Positions 1 through 13,118 of a stretch of 64,000 nt of DNA are shown here, piece after piece. Source of the DNA: Nemertoderma westbladi. Its lineage: Eukaryota; Xenacoelomorpha; Nemertodermatida; Nemertodermatidae. The position numbers and the translations under genes were made by a program. The DNA is taken from positions 1 to 64,000 of the forward strand of contig JAUCBJ010005983.1 of NCBI GenBank assembly GCA_032718475.1. The letters run 5' to 3'. The notes beneath the pieces are model-generated. The model saw nothing but the letters and a program-made list of their open reading frames with translations. It was not told where the DNA came from and ran no database searches. Within the stretch, counting starts at the first letter, position 1; each line of letters begins with the position of its first letter.

Positions 1-1
1 A

Positions 2-1253
2 GGACAGACGTTCGAGGGTACAGTTAACTACAACCGAACTGACAGATGGAGGCAAGGTTTGGTGGGATCCTTCTACAAAGTTCCCCCAGTTCGCGCGTTA
101 GTTCCCCAGCATACGTGACGCACTATAGATCTGGTGACGTCACAATTATGACATCTATATCAAATATGTTAACGTTAATAGTTAACATTCTGCAGTCATT
201 GAAACAAAACAAATTAGTTTCGTTTTCCCTTGCCTTACAGTATTGGTTACCATAGACTACTGGCACCGCTCGCGTTGCCACGCGGTTATACATCATCATT
301 ACCCTCCATATTCAACTCGCCCTACCAAGAACACAAATATAACTTCACCAGGTAAGAAAAGAAGGGATATGAGTTCACTAAACAACGCTAATACACTGTG
401 GGTGCTGTTTCCTACATATATATCGCAATAAGTGGTCTCCGTCCTTTTAAACTATGCAAGTTGCCGATTATTCATACTTTTTTTACCAACAAGGTCTTTC
501 CGAAAATAAAACAGCATAGCTTTTCTGGGGTTAGTTTGATTATCGAATTATATTGAAAAACCGCATGGAGTGGAGACAATATCAGCAGCGGAAACTGAAA
601 CCAATAAATAACACCAAACAATCTATCATGGTTGAACCCAAGGCCACCTTAATAAAAAGAACATGATAGGGTATAAGGTGTAAAGTAAAATAAAATATAT
701 GTGATTAATACATAGTTACTACCCCCCCCCCCCCCCCCCCATATGTGTACTAACTTGTCTTTCTTTTTCTGATAATTTGTCGCAATATTTTTTATGTGGG
801 TTGGGGGAGGGGGGGGGGGGGGGGTGGGTCTTCAAGTTTTCGATAACCGCTGAAAAGTTATACTTTACATACAATGATGTAAATGTTAATGTTTGAGAAA
901 GGATAAATTATGTAAAGTAACCATGGTAACTCATAAATATCTTTAAGATGATTGTCGCTATTATCGAAATAAATTCAGTTAGTTATTATAAAGTCAGCTA
1001 TTGTCGACGAATATATTCCTTATTATTATTATCCACCTATTCCATTTTCAGGTCCAGTTATGAGGTGCAAAGAAAGAACGAAGAGTTAGAGCTCCTAGCC
1101 ATTGGTTACATATTAGAGAATCAGGAACTTCCGACAACCGGAAGTCCATCCGCTATATCGTCCAACTCCGATATATCCGCCCCGGCTCCATTCGGTACAC
1201 TAAGACCAGACAGCTTAGTGGCCCCATCAGTGAGACCATACTATTACTACTGA
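2..1253 (+). CDS. 3' end of an unrecognised spliced gene (three exons, partial)
   Basis: Three exons join in one frame: 2-114, 241-351 and 1052-1253, ending at TGA 1251-1253. Exon 2 follows a good acceptor (TGCCTTACAG) and ends in AG|GTAAG. Exon 3 follows TTCCATTTTCAG. Exon 2 ends in phase 2 and exon 3 supplies the missing base, so the peptide runs HKYNFTR-SSYEVQRKNEEL across the junction. The donor after 114 (AC|GTGACG) is weak but phase-compatible. The visible C-terminus is about 140 residues, with a charged stretch (QRKNEELELL) followed by a Ser/Pro-rich tail ending PYYYY. I do not recognise the family. There is no canonical AATAAA in the next 150 bases. The gene begins left of the window and converges on the minus-strand RBBP6-type gene. 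The last two exons are well supported; the first is less sure. Confidence 0.6.
719..826. repeat. Poly-C and poly-G tracts in the intron of the 5' partial gene
   Basis: A run of about 20 C at 721-740 and a G-rich run at 784-826 lie 45 bp apart in the last intron. They could form a G/C hairpin or quadruplex. Homopolymer lengths in assemblies are unreliable. Confidence 0.7.
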
Positions 1254-1490
1254 GATGTTGAGACTGGATATTAGTAAACCAATCAATCACAATACCCTTA
1301 CTGTCCACACTCAACAGGGTTGCTTAAAGACCTATTTGTTGTAAAACAATAGCATAAATTATTTTAATAATTATTTTATATATTTATTTTGATACTTTAC
1401 TGATGTTGAAAGGCCGACACGTGTTGTAAAATAGGTTCCCATAAAATGTTGAGATGTTGAGCTCTTAAGTATTGGAAACTGGTACCAGTA

Positions 1491-1570
1491 GGTTTCGAAC
1501 CAGCCGTTTCGAACCGTGTCATCTCGAACTCCAGCGGAGCTGATCTTTCACCTGAGTTACCCAGTTAAAC
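1491..1570 (-). repeat. tRNA-like segment (SINE head or tRNA relic)
   Basis: Read on the minus strand it has a box-A-like GGGTAACTCAGGTGA, then two box-B-like GGTTCGAAAC stretches. No full cloverleaf closes, so it is more likely a tRNA-derived repeat than a working tRNA. Confidence 0.35.
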
Positions 1571-1884
1571 TATTTCACATCATGGTAAAGCCCCACTCTG
1601 CTAAGAGAATGAGTTACATCCCCTGTTTACTTAGCAAAGGTCAAATCCGCAAATTCAAGTCGTTATGATTCAATTTATTAAAGTGATCGGGAAATGTGAC
1701 ACCACGGCAGCAAGACAATAGGCCCTTCCTCATGGCAGTTACTTGTTAAGGCTGGGAGGGCGCACACTCACTCCCAATATTGAATGCCGTCATTATTACT
1801 AGATATATACCGTAAATCCGTAACTTCTCCAACCCCAAACAGGTTCCCATATCGAAATAGTTGTGAAAACAAGGTTTTGCGAAA

Positions 1885-1940
1885 TTACAATCACCCCGGG
1901 ATCGAACTCGAAACCTCTCGGTAGAGGGATGAATGCTTAA
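1885..1940 (-). repeat. tRNA-like segment abutting the BamHI minisatellite
   Basis: On the minus strand, CCTCTACCGAGAGGTTTCG is followed by GAGTTCGATCCCGGGG, a good box B and T-loop. The minisatellite begins immediately to its right. No closed cloverleaf was found. Confidence 0.35.
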
Positions 1941-4900
1941 ACACCAAACACCTACACCAACGGATCCGATGGTCAACCACCAAACACCTACACCAACGGA
2001 TCCGATGGTCAACCACCAAACACCTACACCAACGGATCCGATGGTCAACCACAAAACACCTACACCAACGGATCCGATGGTCAACCACCAAACACCTACA
2101 GCAATGGATCCGGTGGTCAACCACCAAACACCTACACCAACGGATCCGATGGTCAACCACCAAACACCTACACCAACGGATCCGATGGTCAACCACCAAA
2201 CACCTACACCAACGGATCCGATGGTCAACCACCAAACACCTACACCAACGGATCCGATGGTCAACCAAACACCTACACCAACGGATCCGGTGGTCAACCA
2301 AACACCTACAGCAACGGATCCGATGGTCAACCACCAAACACCTACACCAACGGATCCGATGGTCAACCACCAAACACCTACACCAACGGATCCGATGGTC
2401 AACCACCAAACACCTACACCAACGGATCCGATGGTCAACCAAACACCAACACCAATGGATCCGGTGGTCAACCACCAAACACCTACACCAACGGATCCGA
2501 TGGTCAACCAAACACCTACACCAACGGATCCGATGGTCAACCACCAAACACCTACACCAACGGATCCGATGGTCAACCACCAAACACCTACACCAACGGA
2601 TCCGATGGTCAACCAAACACCTACACCAACGGATCCGGTGGTCAACCAAACACCTACAGCAACGGATCCGATGGTCAACCACCAAACACCTACACCAACG
2701 GATCCGATGGTCAACCAAACACCAACACCAACGGATCCGATGGTCAACCACCAAACACCTACACCAACGGATCCGATGGTCAACCAAACACCTACACCAA
2801 CGGATCCGATGGTCAACCACCAAACACCTACACCAACGGATCCGATGGTCAACCACCAAACACCTACACCAACGGATCCGATGGTCAACCCAAACACCTA
2901 CACCAACGGATCCGATGGTCAACCACCAAACACCTACACCAACGGATCCGGTGGTCAACCACCAAACACCTACACCAACGGATCCGATGGTCAACCACCA
3001 AACACCTACACCAACGGATCCGGTGGTCAACCACCAAACACCTACACCAACGGATCCGGTGGTCAACCAAACACCTACAGCAACGGATCCGATGGTCAAC
3101 CACCAAACACCTACACCAACGGATCCAATGGTCAACCACCAAACACCTACACCAACGGATCCGGTGGTCAACCAAACACCTACAGCAACGGATCCGATGG
3201 TCAACCACCAAACACCTACACCAACGGATCCGATGGTCAACCACCAAACACCTACACCAACGGATCCGGTGGTCAACCAAACACCTACAGCAACGGATCC
3301 GATGGTCAACCACCAAACACCTACACCAACGGATCCAATGGTCAACCACCAAACACCTGCACCAACGGATCCGATGGTCAACCACCAAACACCTACACCA
3401 ACGGATCCGATGGTCAACCACCAAACACCTACACCAACGGATCCGGTGGTCAACCACCAAACACCTACACCAACGGATCCGGTGGTCAACCAAACACCTA
3501 CAGCAACGGATCCGATGGTCAACCACCAAACACCTACACCAACGGATCCAATGGTCAACCACCAAACACCTACACCAACGGATCCGATGGTCAACCACCA
3601 AACACCTACACCAACGGATCCGATGGTCAACCACCAAACACCTACAGCAACGGATCCGATGGTCAACCACCAAACACCTGCACCAACGGATCCGATGGTC
3701 AACCAAACACCTACACCAACGGATCCGATGGTCAACCACCAAACACCTACACCAACGGATCCGATGGTCAACCACCAAACACCTACACCAACGGATCCGA
3801 TGGTCAACCAAACACCTACACCAACGGATCCGGTGGTCAACCAAACACCTACAGCAACGGATCCGATGGTCAACCACCAAACACCTACACCAACGGATCC
3901 GATGGTCAACCAAACACCAACACCAACGGATCCGATGGTCAACCACCAAACACCTACACCAACGGAACCGATGGTCAACCACCAAACACCTACACCAACG
4001 GATCCGATGGTCAACCACCAAACACCTACACCAACGGATCCGATGGTCAACCACCAAACACCTACACCAACGGATCCGATGGTCAACCACCAAACACCTA
4101 CACCAACGGATCCGATGGTCAACCACCAAACACCTACACCAACGGATCCGATGGTCAACCAAACACCTACACCAACGGATCCGGTGGTCAACCAAACACC
4201 TACACCAACGGATCCGATGGTCAACCACCAAACACCTACACCAACGGATCCGATGGTCAACCACCAAACACCTACACCAACGGATCCGATGGTCAACCAC
4301 CAAACACCTACACCAACGGATCCGATGGTCAACCACCAAACACCTACACCAACGGATCCGATGGTCAACCAAACACCTACACCAACGGATCCGATGGTCA
4401 ACCACCAAACACCTACACCAACGGATCCGATGGTCAACCACCAAACACCTACACCAACGGATCCGATGGTCAACCAAACACCTACACCAACGGATCCGGT
4501 GGTCAACCAAACACCTACAGCAACGGATCCGATGGTCAACCACCAAACACCTACACCAACGGATCCGATGGTCAACCAAACACCTACACCAACGGATCCG
4601 GTGGTCAACCAAACACCTACACCAACGGATCCGATGGTCAACCACCAAACACCTACACCAACGGATCCGATGGTCAACCACCAAACACCTACACCAACGG
4701 ATCCGATGGTCAACCACCAAACACCTACACCAACGGATCCGATGGTCAACCACCAAACACCTACACCAACGGATCCGATGGTCAACCACCAAACACCTAC
4801 ACCAACGGATCCGATGGTCAACCACCAAACACCTACACCAACGGATCCGATGGTCAACCAAACACCTACACCAACGGATCCGGTGGTCAACCAAACACCT

Positions 4901-5165
4901 ACACCAACGGATCCGATGGTCAACCACCAAACACCTACACCAACGGATCCGATGGTCAACCACCAAACACCTACACCAACGGATCCGATGGTCAACCACC
5001 AAACACCTACACCAACGGATCCGATGGTCAACCACCAAACACCTACACCAACGGATCCGATGGTCAACCAAACACCTACAGCAACGGATCCGATGGTCAA
5101 CCACCAAACACCTACACCAACGGATCCGATGGTCAACCACCAAACACCTACACCAACGGATCCGG
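1938..5165. repeat. BamHI minisatellite, block 1 (33/36-bp unit)
   Basis: Roughly 90 tandem units of the type GGATCCGATGGTCAACCACC plus AAACACCTACACCAAC (36 bp). A 33-bp variant lacks one CAC. Almost every unit has a BamHI site (GGATCC). Common variants are GATGG/GGTGG, ACC/AGC and TAC/TGC. Both unit lengths are multiples of three and lack stops in most frames, so long spurious ORFs appear on both strands. The plus-strand readings are NTYTNGSDGQPP-like and MVNHQTPTPTDP-like. I see no signal peptide, promoter or conserved flanking domain, so I call it non-coding. The block is interrupted on the right by a retrotransposon. Confidence 0.95.
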
Positions 5166-6880
5166 TACTACTAGGATCGGCATGCTGCATTGCAGCTGCA
5201 TTTTTAAGAATGCTGTGCCGGCTTGTCAACAAAATTGCACCGCCACAACTCCCTATCACCCATGACATTTGCTAGATCATCCGCATCTTTAAGGCCAGTG
5301 TCCTTTAAGATGCGTCTCAAGAAAGTCATGGGCTGTCCACCATGCTTATTCACTCCATGAGGCTGCCAAAGTACAAGATTATGCACTGGCTGGTCCTCAC
5401 GGCGAAAGCAATGTCCTGCAAAGCGGAGGCGATTTTGTTCTAGTGTCAAGCTTGGGGGAACCAATGAGACACCTCCAATGTTATATAGTGTCTGGTTGGA
5501 GAGGTGTGTATTGTACTTGACACAATGTACCCGGCGTAGCATTCTTGTGAATGTGCCATCCAGAGATTTGGTGTCCTCAGCAGTTAGAGCCCAGCATGGA
5601 CTCCCGTAGAGGAGTACTGGAACTACTGCTGCTCTAAATAATCGGACCTTAAGTTTCCGATTAATTCTAGGTGACTTCCAAATCCTGGAAAGCCTATTCA
5701 AGGCTGCCCATGCCTTTCCCTTACGTATTCGAAGGTCCTCACCTGACTTCCGGATCCATGATCCCAGGTAACAGAAGTCGTCCACATGCTCAAGCATACC
5801 ATCCTTTGAGCTTATGCTCATCCGATCAGAGACTTGCTGAGGACTTTCAAAGTTAACTGTCAGAATTTTGGTCTTTCTGGAGTTAATAAAAAGACCAACA
5901 CTAGAAGCAGCATGTTCTAATGAGCTGAGGAGCCGCTGGGCTCCCTCTAATGATTCTGAGAGTACTCCTAAGTCATCAGCAAAGTCTAGATCAGTTAGGT
6001 ACTTGGCAGGATTTCCTCGACTTCTGGAGCCAGTAGGTGGAGTTATCATCACCCCATCATCATTATGATGATCTAAGGACATGCGTAGAACATAGTCAAC
6101 CACAATAATGAACAAGAATGGTGCAAGTGTGTCTCCTTGGAGGACGCCCCATAACACTTCAAATGGTTCTGTGTCACCGTCAACAGTAGACACAAATGTT
6201 GTCGAACCATCGTATACTGATCTGATTGCTGCAATAATTTCATCAGGAATCCCATATAATGAAAGTATGCTGAACATACGTGAGCGAGAGACTGAATCAA
6301 AGGCCTTGAAGAAGTCAACAAAGATAACAGCCAGATGCCTGTCTTTCTTTTTTGATAACTCTTCAATTATCCTTCTAAGTGCCAAAATGGGCTCCATGGT
6401 CCCACGACCTTTACGGAACCCATTCTGATTTCCACGTAGCAGTCTCTCAATGGGATCCCTGATGCGATTTAATAGAATTCTATTGTATAGTTTTGCAGCA
6501 ATCGAGATCAATGAGATTCCCCGAAAAGAACCATAGAGTGTTAGGTTGCCCTTCTTGGGAACTGGCACCAACTTATTTGTTTTCATTTCTTGTGGGACTC
6601 TTGTTGTACGGTACATGTCTACTATGATGGGATAGATGAGCTTTAAACACTCAGGTATTTTAAAGACCTCAGGGGGAACACCATCTACTCCACTGGCACG
6701 ATTGGTCTTAATGCTCTTTGCAGCAGCCTTCACTTCTGCAAAGGAGATATCGCCAATGGGAATATCTGGGAGTACCGACGCAGACACTTTTACTTCTATA
6801 AAGTTATCAGGCAATACCCTGTCATTATTGAGGAGCTTTTCAAAGTGGGCTTTCCAACCATTGAGGCGATCGGCTGGTGG
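5166..6880 (-). mobile_element. 5'-truncated non-LTR retrotransposon, family 1, copy A
   Basis: It sits inside the BamHI minisatellite, minus strand, with its 3' end at 5166 in a short (TAG)n-type tail. It encodes the endonuclease-RT linker onward, with an open frame to the stop near 5204. Visible parts are the RT entry motif (VPVPKKGNLTLYGSFRGISL), GFRKGRGT, motif A KAFDS, motif C FADDLG, and the C-terminal region with GHCFRREDQPVHNLVLWQP. It is nearly identical to copy D at 45.3 kb, which implies recent activity. Truncation is just upstream of ADRLNGWKAHFEKLL. The 5' junction shares GGTGG with the satellite, so a target duplication cannot be separated from microhomology. The FADD and DHRLIVAKVRLSL style resembles RTE-type APE-endonuclease elements; the clade is an inference. 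Confidence 0.92.
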
Positions 6881-9800
6881 TCCAAACACATACACCAACG
6901 GATCCGAAGGTCAACCACCAAACACCTACACCAACGGATCCGGTGGTCAACCAAACACCTACAGCAACGGATCCGATGGTCAACCACCAAACACCTACAC
7001 CAACGGATCCGATGGTCAGCCACCAAACACATACACCAACGGATCCGAAGGTCAACCACCAAACACCTACACCAACGGATCCGATGGTCAACCACCAAAC
7101 ACCTACACCAACGGATCCGATGGTCAACCACAAAACACATACACCAACGGATCCGATGGTCAACCAAACACCTACACCAACGGATCCGATGGTCAACCAC
7201 CAAACACCTACACCAACGGATCCGATGGTCAACCACCAAACACCTACACCAACGGATCCGATGGTCAACCAAACACCACACCAACGGATCCGGTGGTCAA
7301 CCAAACACCTACAGCAACGGATCCGATGGTCAACCACCAAACACCTACACCAACGGATCCGATGGTCAACCACCAAACACCTACACCAACGGATCCGATG
7401 GTCAACCACCAAACACCTACACCAACGGATCCGATGGTCAACCAAACACCACACCAACGGATCCGGTGGTCAACCAAACACCTACAGCAACGGATCCGAT
7501 GGTCAACCACCAAACACCTACAGTAACGGATCCGATGGTCAACCACCAAACACCTACACCAACGGATCCGATGGTCAACCACCAAACACCTACAGCAACG
7601 GATCCGATGGTCAACCACGAAACACCTGCACCAACGGATCCGATGGTCAACCACCAAACACCTACACCAACGGATCCGGTGGTCAACCAAACACCTACAC
7701 CAACGGATCCGATGGTCAACCACCAAACACCTACACCAACGGATCCAATGGTCAACCACCAAACACCTGCACCAACGGATCCGATGGTCAACCACCAAAC
7801 ACCTACACCAACGGATCCGATGGTCAACCACCAGACACCTACACCAACGGATCCGATGGTCAACCACCAAACACCTGCACCAACGGATCCGATGGTCAAC
7901 CACCAAACACCTACACCAACGGATCCGATGGTCAACCACAAAACACATACACCAACGGATCCGATGGTCAACCAAACACCTACACCAACGGATCCGATGG
8001 TCAACCACCAAACACCTACACCAACGGATCCGATGGTCAACCACCAAACACCTACACCAACGGATCCGATGGTCAACCAAACACCACACCAACGGATCCG
8101 GTGGTCAACCAAACACCTACAGCAACGGATCCGATGGTCAACCACCAAACACCTACACCAACGGATCCGATGGTCAACCACCAAACACCTACACCAACGG
8201 ATCCGATGGTCAACCACCAAACACCTACACCAACGGATCCGATGGTCAACCAAACACCACACCAACGGATCCGGTGGTCAACCAAACACCTACAGCAACG
8301 GATCCGATGGTCAACCACCAAACACCTACAGTAACGGATCCGATGGTCAACCACCAAACACCTACACCAACGGATCCGATGGTCAACCAAACACCTACAG
8401 CAACGGATCCGATGGTCAACCACCAAACACCTACACCAACGGATCCAATGGTCAACCACCAAACACCTGCACCAACGGATCCGATGGTCAACCACCAAAC
8501 ACCTACACCAACGGATCCGATGGTCAACCACCAAACACCTACACCAACGGATCCGATGGTCAACCACCAAACACCTACAGCAACGGATCCGATGGTCAAC
8601 CACGAAACACCTGCACCAACGGATCCGATGGTCAACCACCAAACACCTACACCAACGGATCCGGTGGTCAACCAAACACCTACACCAACGGATCCGATGG
8701 TCAACCACCAAACACCTACACCAACGGATCCAATGGTCAACCACCAAACACCTGCACCAACGGATCCGATGGTCAACCACCAAACACCTACACCAACGGA
8801 TCCGATGGTCAACCACCAGACACCTACACCAACGGATCCGATGGTCAACCACCAAACACCTGCACCAACGGATCCGATGGTCAACCACCAAACACCTACA
8901 CCAACGGATCCGGTGGTCAACCACCAAACACCTACACCAACGGAACCGATGGTTAACCATCAAACACCTACACCAACGGAACCGATGGTTAACCATCAAA
9001 CACCTACACCAACGGATCCGATGGTCAACCACCAAACACCTACACCAACGGATCCGATGGTCAACCACCAAACACCTACACCAACGGATCCGATGGTCAA
9101 CCACCAAACACCTACACCAACGGTTCCGATGGTCAACCACCAAACACCTACACCAACGGATCCGATGGTCAACCACCAAACACCTACACCAACGGATCCG
9201 ATGGTCAACCACCAAACACCTACACCAACGGATCCGATGGTCAACCACCAAACACCTACAGCAACGGATCCGATGGTCAACCAAACACCAACACCAATGG
9301 ATCCGGTGGTCAACCACCAAACACCTACACCAACGGATCCGATGGTCAACGAAACACCTACACCAACGGATCCGATGGTCAACCACCAAACACCTACACC
9401 AACGGATCCGATGGTCAACCACCAAACACCTACACCAACGGAACCGATGGTCAAACATCAAACACCTACACCAATGGATCCGATGGTCAACCACCAAACA
9501 CCTACACCAACGGATCCGATGGTCAACCACCAAACACCTACACCAACGGATCCGATGGTCAACCACCAAACACCTACACCAACGGATCCGATGGTCAACC
9601 AAACACCTACACCAACGGATCCGATGGTCAACCACCAAACACCTACACCAACGGATCCGATGGTCAACCAAACACCTACACCAACGGATCCGATGGTCAA
9701 CCACCAAACACCTACACCAACGGATCCGATGGTCAACCACCAAACACCTACACCAACGGATCCGATGGTCAACCACCAAACACCTACACCAACGGATCCG

Positions 9801-11915
9801 ATGGTCAACCACCAAACACCTACACCAACGGATCCGATGGTCAACCACCAAACACCTACACCAACGGATCCGGTGGTCAACCACCAAACACCTACACCAA
9901 CGGATCCGATGGTCAACCAAACACCTACACCAACGGATCCGATGGTCAACCACCAAACACCTACACCAACGGATCCGATGGTCAACCAAACACCTACACC
10001 AACGGATCCGATGGTCAACCACCAAACACCTACACCAACGGATCCGATGGTCAACCACCAAACACCTACACCAACGGATCCGATGGTCAACCACCAAACA
10101 CCTACACCAACGGATCCGATGGTCAACCACCAAACACCTACACCAACGGATCCGATGGTCAACCACCAAACACCTACACCAACGGATCCGGTGGTCAACC
10201 AAACACCAACACCAACACCAACGGATCCGATGGTCAACCACCAAACACCTACACCAACGGATCCGATGGTCAACCAAACACCTACACCAACGTATCCGAT
10301 GGTCAACCACCAAACACCTACACCAACGGATCCGGTGGTCAACCACCAAACACCTACACCAACGGATCCGATGGTCAACCATCAAACACCTACACCAACG
10401 GATCCGATGGTCAACCACCAAACACCTACACCAACGGATCCGATGGTCAACCACCAAACACCTACACCAACGGATCCGATGGTCAACCACCAAACACCTA
10501 CACCAACGGATCCGGTGGTCAACCACCAAACACCTACCCACACCAACGGATCCGATGGTCAACCAAACACCTACACCAACGGATCCGATGGTCAACCACC
10601 AAACACCTACAGCAACGGATCCGATGGTTAACCACCAAACACCTACACCAACGGATCCGATGGTCCACCACCAAACACCTACACCAACGGATCCGATGGT
10701 CAACCACCAAACACCTACACCAATGGATCCGGTGGTCAACCACCAAACACCTACACCAATGGATCCGGTGGTCAACCACCAAACACCTACACCAACGGAT
10801 CCGATGGTTAACCACCAAACACCTACACCAACGGATCCGATGGTTAACCACCAAACACCTACACCAACGGATCCGATGGTCAACCACCAAACACATACAC
10901 CAACGGATCCGAAGGTCAACCACCAAACACCTACACCAACGGATCCGATGGTCAACCACCAAACACCTACACCAACGGAACCGATGGTCAACCACCAAAC
11001 ACCTACACCAACGGATCCGATGGTCAACCACCAAACACCTACACCAACGGATCCGATGGTCAACCACCAAACACCTACACCAACGGATCCGATGGTCAAC
11101 CACCAAACACCTACACCAACGGATCCGATGGTCAACCACCAAACACCTACACCAACGGATCCGATGGTCAACCACAAAACACCTACACCAACGGATCCGA
11201 TGGTCAACCACAAAACACCTACACCAACGGATACGATGGTCAACCATCAAACACCTACACCAACGGATACGATGGTCAACAACCAAACACCTAGACCAAA
11301 CACAAAAACCAACGGATCCGGTGGTCAACCACCAAACACCTACTCCAACGGATCCGATGGTTAACCACCAAACACCTACACCAACGGATCCGATGGTCAA
11401 CCACCAAACTCCTACACCAACGGATCCGATGGTCAACCACCAAACACCTACACCAACGGATCCGGTGGTCAACCAAACACCTACAGCAACGGATCCGATG
11501 GTCAACCACCAAACACCTACACCAACGGATCCGATGGTCAACCACCAAACACCTACACCAACGGATCCGATGGTCAACCACCAAACACCTACACCAACGG
11601 ATCCGATGGTCAACCACCAAACACCTACACCAACGGATCCGATGGTCAACCAAACACCTACACCAACGGATCCGATGGTCAACCACCAAACACCTACACC
11701 AACGGATCCGATGGTCAACCACCAAACACCTACACCAACGGATCCGATGGTCAACCACCAAACACCTACACCAACGGATCCGATGGTCAACAACCAAACA
11801 CCTACACCAAACACAAAAACCAAAGGATCCGGTGGTCAACCACCAAACACCTACACCAACGGATCCGATGGTTAACCACCAAACACCTACACCAACGGAT
11901 CCGATGGTCAACCAC
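6881..11915. repeat. BamHI minisatellite, block 2, with higher-order structure
   Basis: About 140 more units of the 33/36-bp BamHI repeat, continuing after the retrotransposon. A rare 35-bp unit that lost one T (CACCACACC for CACCTACACC) occurs near 7271, 7444, 8079 and 8255. CACAAAACACATAC marks sites near 7131 and 7938. These spacings show a ~808-bp segment duplicated in tandem. Single-base losses and TAA within GGTTAACC units (from about 8951) break the would-be reading frames. Units with AAACACAAAAACC near 11290 and 11810 mark another internal duplication of about 520 bp. Confidence 0.95.
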
Positions 11916-12734
11916 GAACGATGGTTCTCCTACACATCCTACATGTCAACTCATATATTTAATTTTTGTATGAATAACTTCACATTAACAAGATTAACTA
12001 GATAAACTACTTGAGGGCTGGATATAACAGATCTAACACCTAAAATTTGACAACTGAGAAGTCAATATGTGACAATTTTTCAGAATTTTCCAGTTTTTGA
12101 AAAACAGTGAGTGTATCTGTACCACCCCTATGCATCAACTCAATCAAAAAATTTTCATAAGTAAATCTTCACAATCACCATGATTAAATTAAACTACTTG
12201 AGGACTGCAAATTTCACATTTGAAAATTTCAGGTAGAAGTGCAAAAGTACGCGCGGCGTCAATTTTCAATATTTTGGGTCTGATGTACCACCCCCTAAGT
12301 TTAATATTTTTTGAAAAAAAATTGTATATAATGTTTTGAGGTGAAATGACGACAAGGACGATGGTAGCCCGGAGGTCACTCCGGGTTACAATATGAGTTC
12401 CGGACGGAGCCGGGGGTTTGGTGATTGATAATTCCAGTGTATTATTATAGTAGACATAGACAGTGATGTGTTCATGAGATAGGGGGGGATTTGACGCAAA
12501 TTCTTACCCGCGGCGAGGGCGAATTAATATCTCGCCTCAATGTTAAATTATCAATTAAGGGAAATGAGCAGTTTACAGTCGCATGCTATTCTAACAAAAA
12601 CAATAAACTATATTCAATAGAACAGGTTACAGTTTATTTTTGGAGTAATCGGCAGTTATTTGCGTCGATTTTCCCATGGAAAGGGAAGGGATGAATTACT
12701 AGCATAAAATTAATCTGTAACATGTGCTATCGAT
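11916..12734. other. No gene seen; diverged duplication and a GC-rich hairpin
   Basis: AT-rich DNA. Two diverged copies of a ~190-bp segment are visible at about 11945-12070 and 12135-12260, sharing AAACTACTTGAGG and CACATT stretches. CCCGGAG-GTCA-CTCCGGG at 12365-12383 is a perfect 7-bp stem. The next RBBP6 exon expected on the minus strand was not found here. Confidence 0.5.
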
Positions 12735-12760
12735 TCTCGTTTATTGTTTTGGTTAGAATA
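12735..12760 (-). repeat. Dispersed repeat fragment (AACCAAAACAATAAACGA type)
   Basis: TCTCGTTTATTGTTTTGGTT is the reverse complement of the core of the ~75-bp array at 54.2-54.9 kb. A plus-oriented relative (TTCTAACAAAAACAATAAAC) lies near 12588-12610. Confidence 0.6.
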
Positions 12761-12870
12761 ATTGGATTGGCTCAGGATTGGTTCCGGGTTAATTTGCCCA
12801 GAGCCGGAGCCAGAAAATTTGCCCGGAGCTCCGGAGCTCTGTCGCATCCATATTGGGAACCCAAACTTAC

Positions 12871-13118
12871 CGGGAGCCTCGCAGTCAGGGTTGGGACAGC
12901 CGAGATCTTCGCTGTCTAACAGTCTGTTCCGAACGCAGTCGTCGCAGAAGGAAGTGCCGCAGCAAGGAATGACGACGGCCTCCCGCAGCAACTCACGACA
13001 GATCGGACAGATGAGTTCGGGAGGAATCGCTATCCTCGAGGAGTTCCCCTCCGCAGATCCCATCGACTCCTCCACACTGAACGGCTTCTTTTCTTTCTTC
13101 CCCTTTTCGTACGCCTCG
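12871..13118 (-). CDS. RBBP6: RBBP6 exon 6 (RING)
   Basis: Acceptor TTTTATTTAG; its first base completes Ala in DA-EAYEKGKKEK. It contains PELICPICRELL and VVIPCCGTSFCDDC, then GCPNPDCEAP, and ends G|GTAAGT at 12871/12870. It ends in phase 1, so at least one more exon is needed for a normal protein. Reading through the donor meets a stop only after repeat-derived residues. Confidence 0.85.

Noticed and set aside
1891-5275. ORFs of 750-1,125 codons on both strands in the BamHI repeat
   Set aside because: They exist because units are 33 or 36 bp without stops. Several frames are open at once, units with single-base loss and TAA break them in block 2, and no signal peptide or conserved end domain is present.
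12710-12870. Extension of the RBBP6 frame past the exon 6 donor to a stop
   Set aside because: The extension is Gly/Ser/Asn-rich and includes the dispersed repeat AACCAAAACAATAAACGA. A clean GTAAGT at 12865-12870 marks the exon end.
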